Source of the DNA: a bacterium
Lineage (GTDB): Bacteria > Elusimicrobiota > Elusimicrobia > Elusimicrobiales > UBA9959
NCBI GenBank assembly: GCA_021845705.1
Contig: JAJZVJ010000206.1
Span: forward strand, 1-5,395
Direction of reading: 5' to 3'
DNA length: 5,395 bases
Position 1 is the first letter of the stretch, and the number at the start of each line of letters is the position of its first letter. Positions 4,526-5,395 of the stretch are shown here, in pieces. The notes below the pieces were generated by a model. The model was not told the origin of the DNA and made no database searches. It saw nothing but the letters and a program-made list of their open reading frames with translations. The position numbers were made by a program, and so were the translations under genes.

Positions 4526-4903
4526 ATGAAAATACTTATCGTCGAGGACAATCCGGAACTTGCCTGGATACTGGCTGATCGTCTTAAGATAGAGGGATAC
4601 AAAACGCAGATCGCCGCGAACGGGGCGGCCGGCGTGAAGCTGGCTCTTTCTTATCTTCCCGACCTTGTGCTTCTGGACTACAATCTCGGCGACATGACCG
4701 GGCATGACGTCGCCGTCGCTATAAAGAATATGCGCAAGACCTCCGGGATCCCCTTTATCATATTGTCCGCCCTCGGGGCGGACCCGAGGCTGGTAAACGG
4801 TTTTGCAAAGCTTCCCAACTGCCGGGGCACGCTGGCAAAGATACTTTCTACCAAAGAGGTCCTGAAAGCGGTCCACCGGGCGCTCCACGCGGGGCCAAAA
4901 TAG
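4526..4903 (+). CDS. Single-domain (CheY-like) response regulator
   Basis: 125 aa, entirely a receiver domain. The acidic pair is E7-D8 (ILIVEDN), the phospho-acceptor is D51 (LVLLDYNLGDMTG), the switch Ser is S81 (FIILSALG), and the conserved Lys is probably K105 (TLAKIL). The residue after K105 is Ile where the family usually has Pro. No DNA-binding or enzymatic output domain follows, so it should act through protein contacts or within a phosphorelay in the cytoplasm. No histidine kinase is in the window, so it is an orphan here. The start at 4526 is chosen because it begins exactly at the receiver fold. No good SD is present, consistent with coupling to the short ORF ending at 4506. A TTG at 4487 in the same frame would add 13 non-family residues and overlap that ORF. 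Confidence 0.92.
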   Translation: MKILIVEDNPELAWILADRLKIEGYKTQIAANGAAGVKLALSYLPDLVLLDYNLGDMTGHDVAVAIKNMRKTSGIPFIILSALGADPRLVNGFAKLPNCRGTLAKILSTKEVLKAVHRALHAGPK

Positions 4904-5031
4904 CGGGAAAAGGGTCCGAAGGGGGGCCGGGGGACGCGCCTGCCGTTATTGCGGTCCGGCCGCAGCGGGAGCGGGGTCGTAACTAATAAGTCGTCTCGTC
5001 ATGTGCGTCCCGCTATTGCCGTTCTTAAGCT
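4904..5031. other. Convergent intergenic region without a clear terminator
   Basis: These 128 bp separate the 3' ends of the response regulator (+) and mtgA (-). They hold G-rich runs (4913-4934) and a short GCGG/CCGC inverted repeat (4951-4963). No hairpin followed by a T-run is visible on either strand, so termination here may be Rho-dependent. Confidence 0.5.
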
Positions 5032-5395
5032 TTACCTGCCGGGTTCAAGGAGAGCGGGCGCGGTGGAAATGGTCAGGGCGGGCGGGGTTTCGGCCAGGGT
5101 CTTCTCTATTTCCTCAGGCAGATACCCCGAGGTGCGCATGCGCGAGAGTATGTTGTTGCGCCGCCTGATCAGCCCTCTGCTGGTGCTGTTCACTTTCCAC
5201 CTCGCGGGGCTGGGCATGATCGAGGCAAGCGCTACCGCCTCGTCCGGGTTTATTTCGGAGGCGGGTTTCCCGAAATACGCCCGGCTGGCCGCCTCCGCTC
5301 CGAATATCCCCTTGCCCCATTCCGCTACGTTGAGATAAAGTTCGAGGATGCGGCGTTTGCCGAGACGCTTTTCCAGCATACGGGCTATGATCGAG
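5032..5395 (-). CDS. mtgA: Monofunctional peptidoglycan transglycosylase, C-terminal part (5' end outside window)
   Basis: A GT51-family glycosyltransferase that polymerises lipid II into glycan strands at the inner membrane. The visible 120 codons include the conserved RILELYLNVAEWG segment and the following GAEAASRAYFGKPASEINPDEAVALASIMPSPARW region, given here as landmarks: RILE at visible residues 15-18, YLN at 20-22, EWG at 25-27, and AYFGK at 39-43. No penicillin-binding transpeptidase domain follows: the protein stops about 60 residues after the PSPARW segment, which fits MtgA rather than a bifunctional class A PBP. The N-terminal membrane anchor and the first catalytic Glu motif lie beyond the right edge. 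An internal ATG at 5379 lies within the conserved domain and is not the start, because the frame stays open to the edge (SIIARM). It converges on the response regulator gene. Confidence 0.93.
   Translation of the reverse strand, partial: SIIARMLEKRLGKRRILELYLNVAEWGKGIFGAEAASRAYFGKPASEINPDEAVALASIMPSPARWKVNSTSRGLIRRRNNILSRMRTSGYLPEEIEKTLAETPPALTISTAPALLEPGR

Noticed and set aside
4913..4934. G-rich run as a possible G-quadruplex
   Set aside because: The runs do not give four well-separated G-tracts, and the composition is ordinary for this GC-rich region.

Overview
The window is about 5.4 kb of GC-rich bacterial DNA. It has SD-preceded genes, Sec signal peptides, GC-stem/T-run terminators and a GT51 peptidoglycan transglycosylase of the MtgA type. 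This fits a Gram-negative bacterium. The unusual secreted proteins and the codon style suggest an uncultured lineage such as Elusimicrobiota, but nothing here is diagnostic, so that placement is only a low-confidence guess.

Layout: the end of an upstream transcription unit (terminator at 47-74) is followed by about 200 non-coding bases and then a large secreted protein gene (276-2192, +). That protein has a signal peptide, a Pro/Gln-rich linker, a very long region with a strict four-residue period (first Gly, later Tyr/Phe), an EF-hand-like loop leading into a beta-rich domain, and an SH3-like C-terminus. After its terminator (2216-2245), a second secreted-protein gene starts at 2314 from a promoter placed so close that its mRNA may be leaderless.

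The most notable feature is a 267-bp non-coding element (2738-3004) inserted in this second gene. It has perfect 31-bp terminal inverted repeats and a 3-bp TTA target duplication, and its interior can fold into two hairpins. Removing the element plus one TTA copy (270 bp) rejoins the gene in frame into a 175-codon ORF ending at 3111. The first in-frame stop is supplied by the element's own terminal repeat, so the gene now encodes a 144-aa product with a replaced C-terminus.

On the minus strand, 3171-4052 encodes an NmrA-like NAD(P)-binding protein with a recognisable promoter and SD. It converges on the interrupted gene across a strong GC hairpin (3121-3144). A 268-bp divergent region (4053-4320) holds its promoter and an orphan plus-strand terminator. 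A short secreted peptide gene (4321-4506) and a CheY-like single-domain response regulator (4526-4903) follow, probably co-transcribed. The window ends in the C-terminal half of mtgA (5032-5395, -), which converges on the response regulator. Apart from that probable two-gene unit, the genes look like independent monocistronic units and do not form one pathway.
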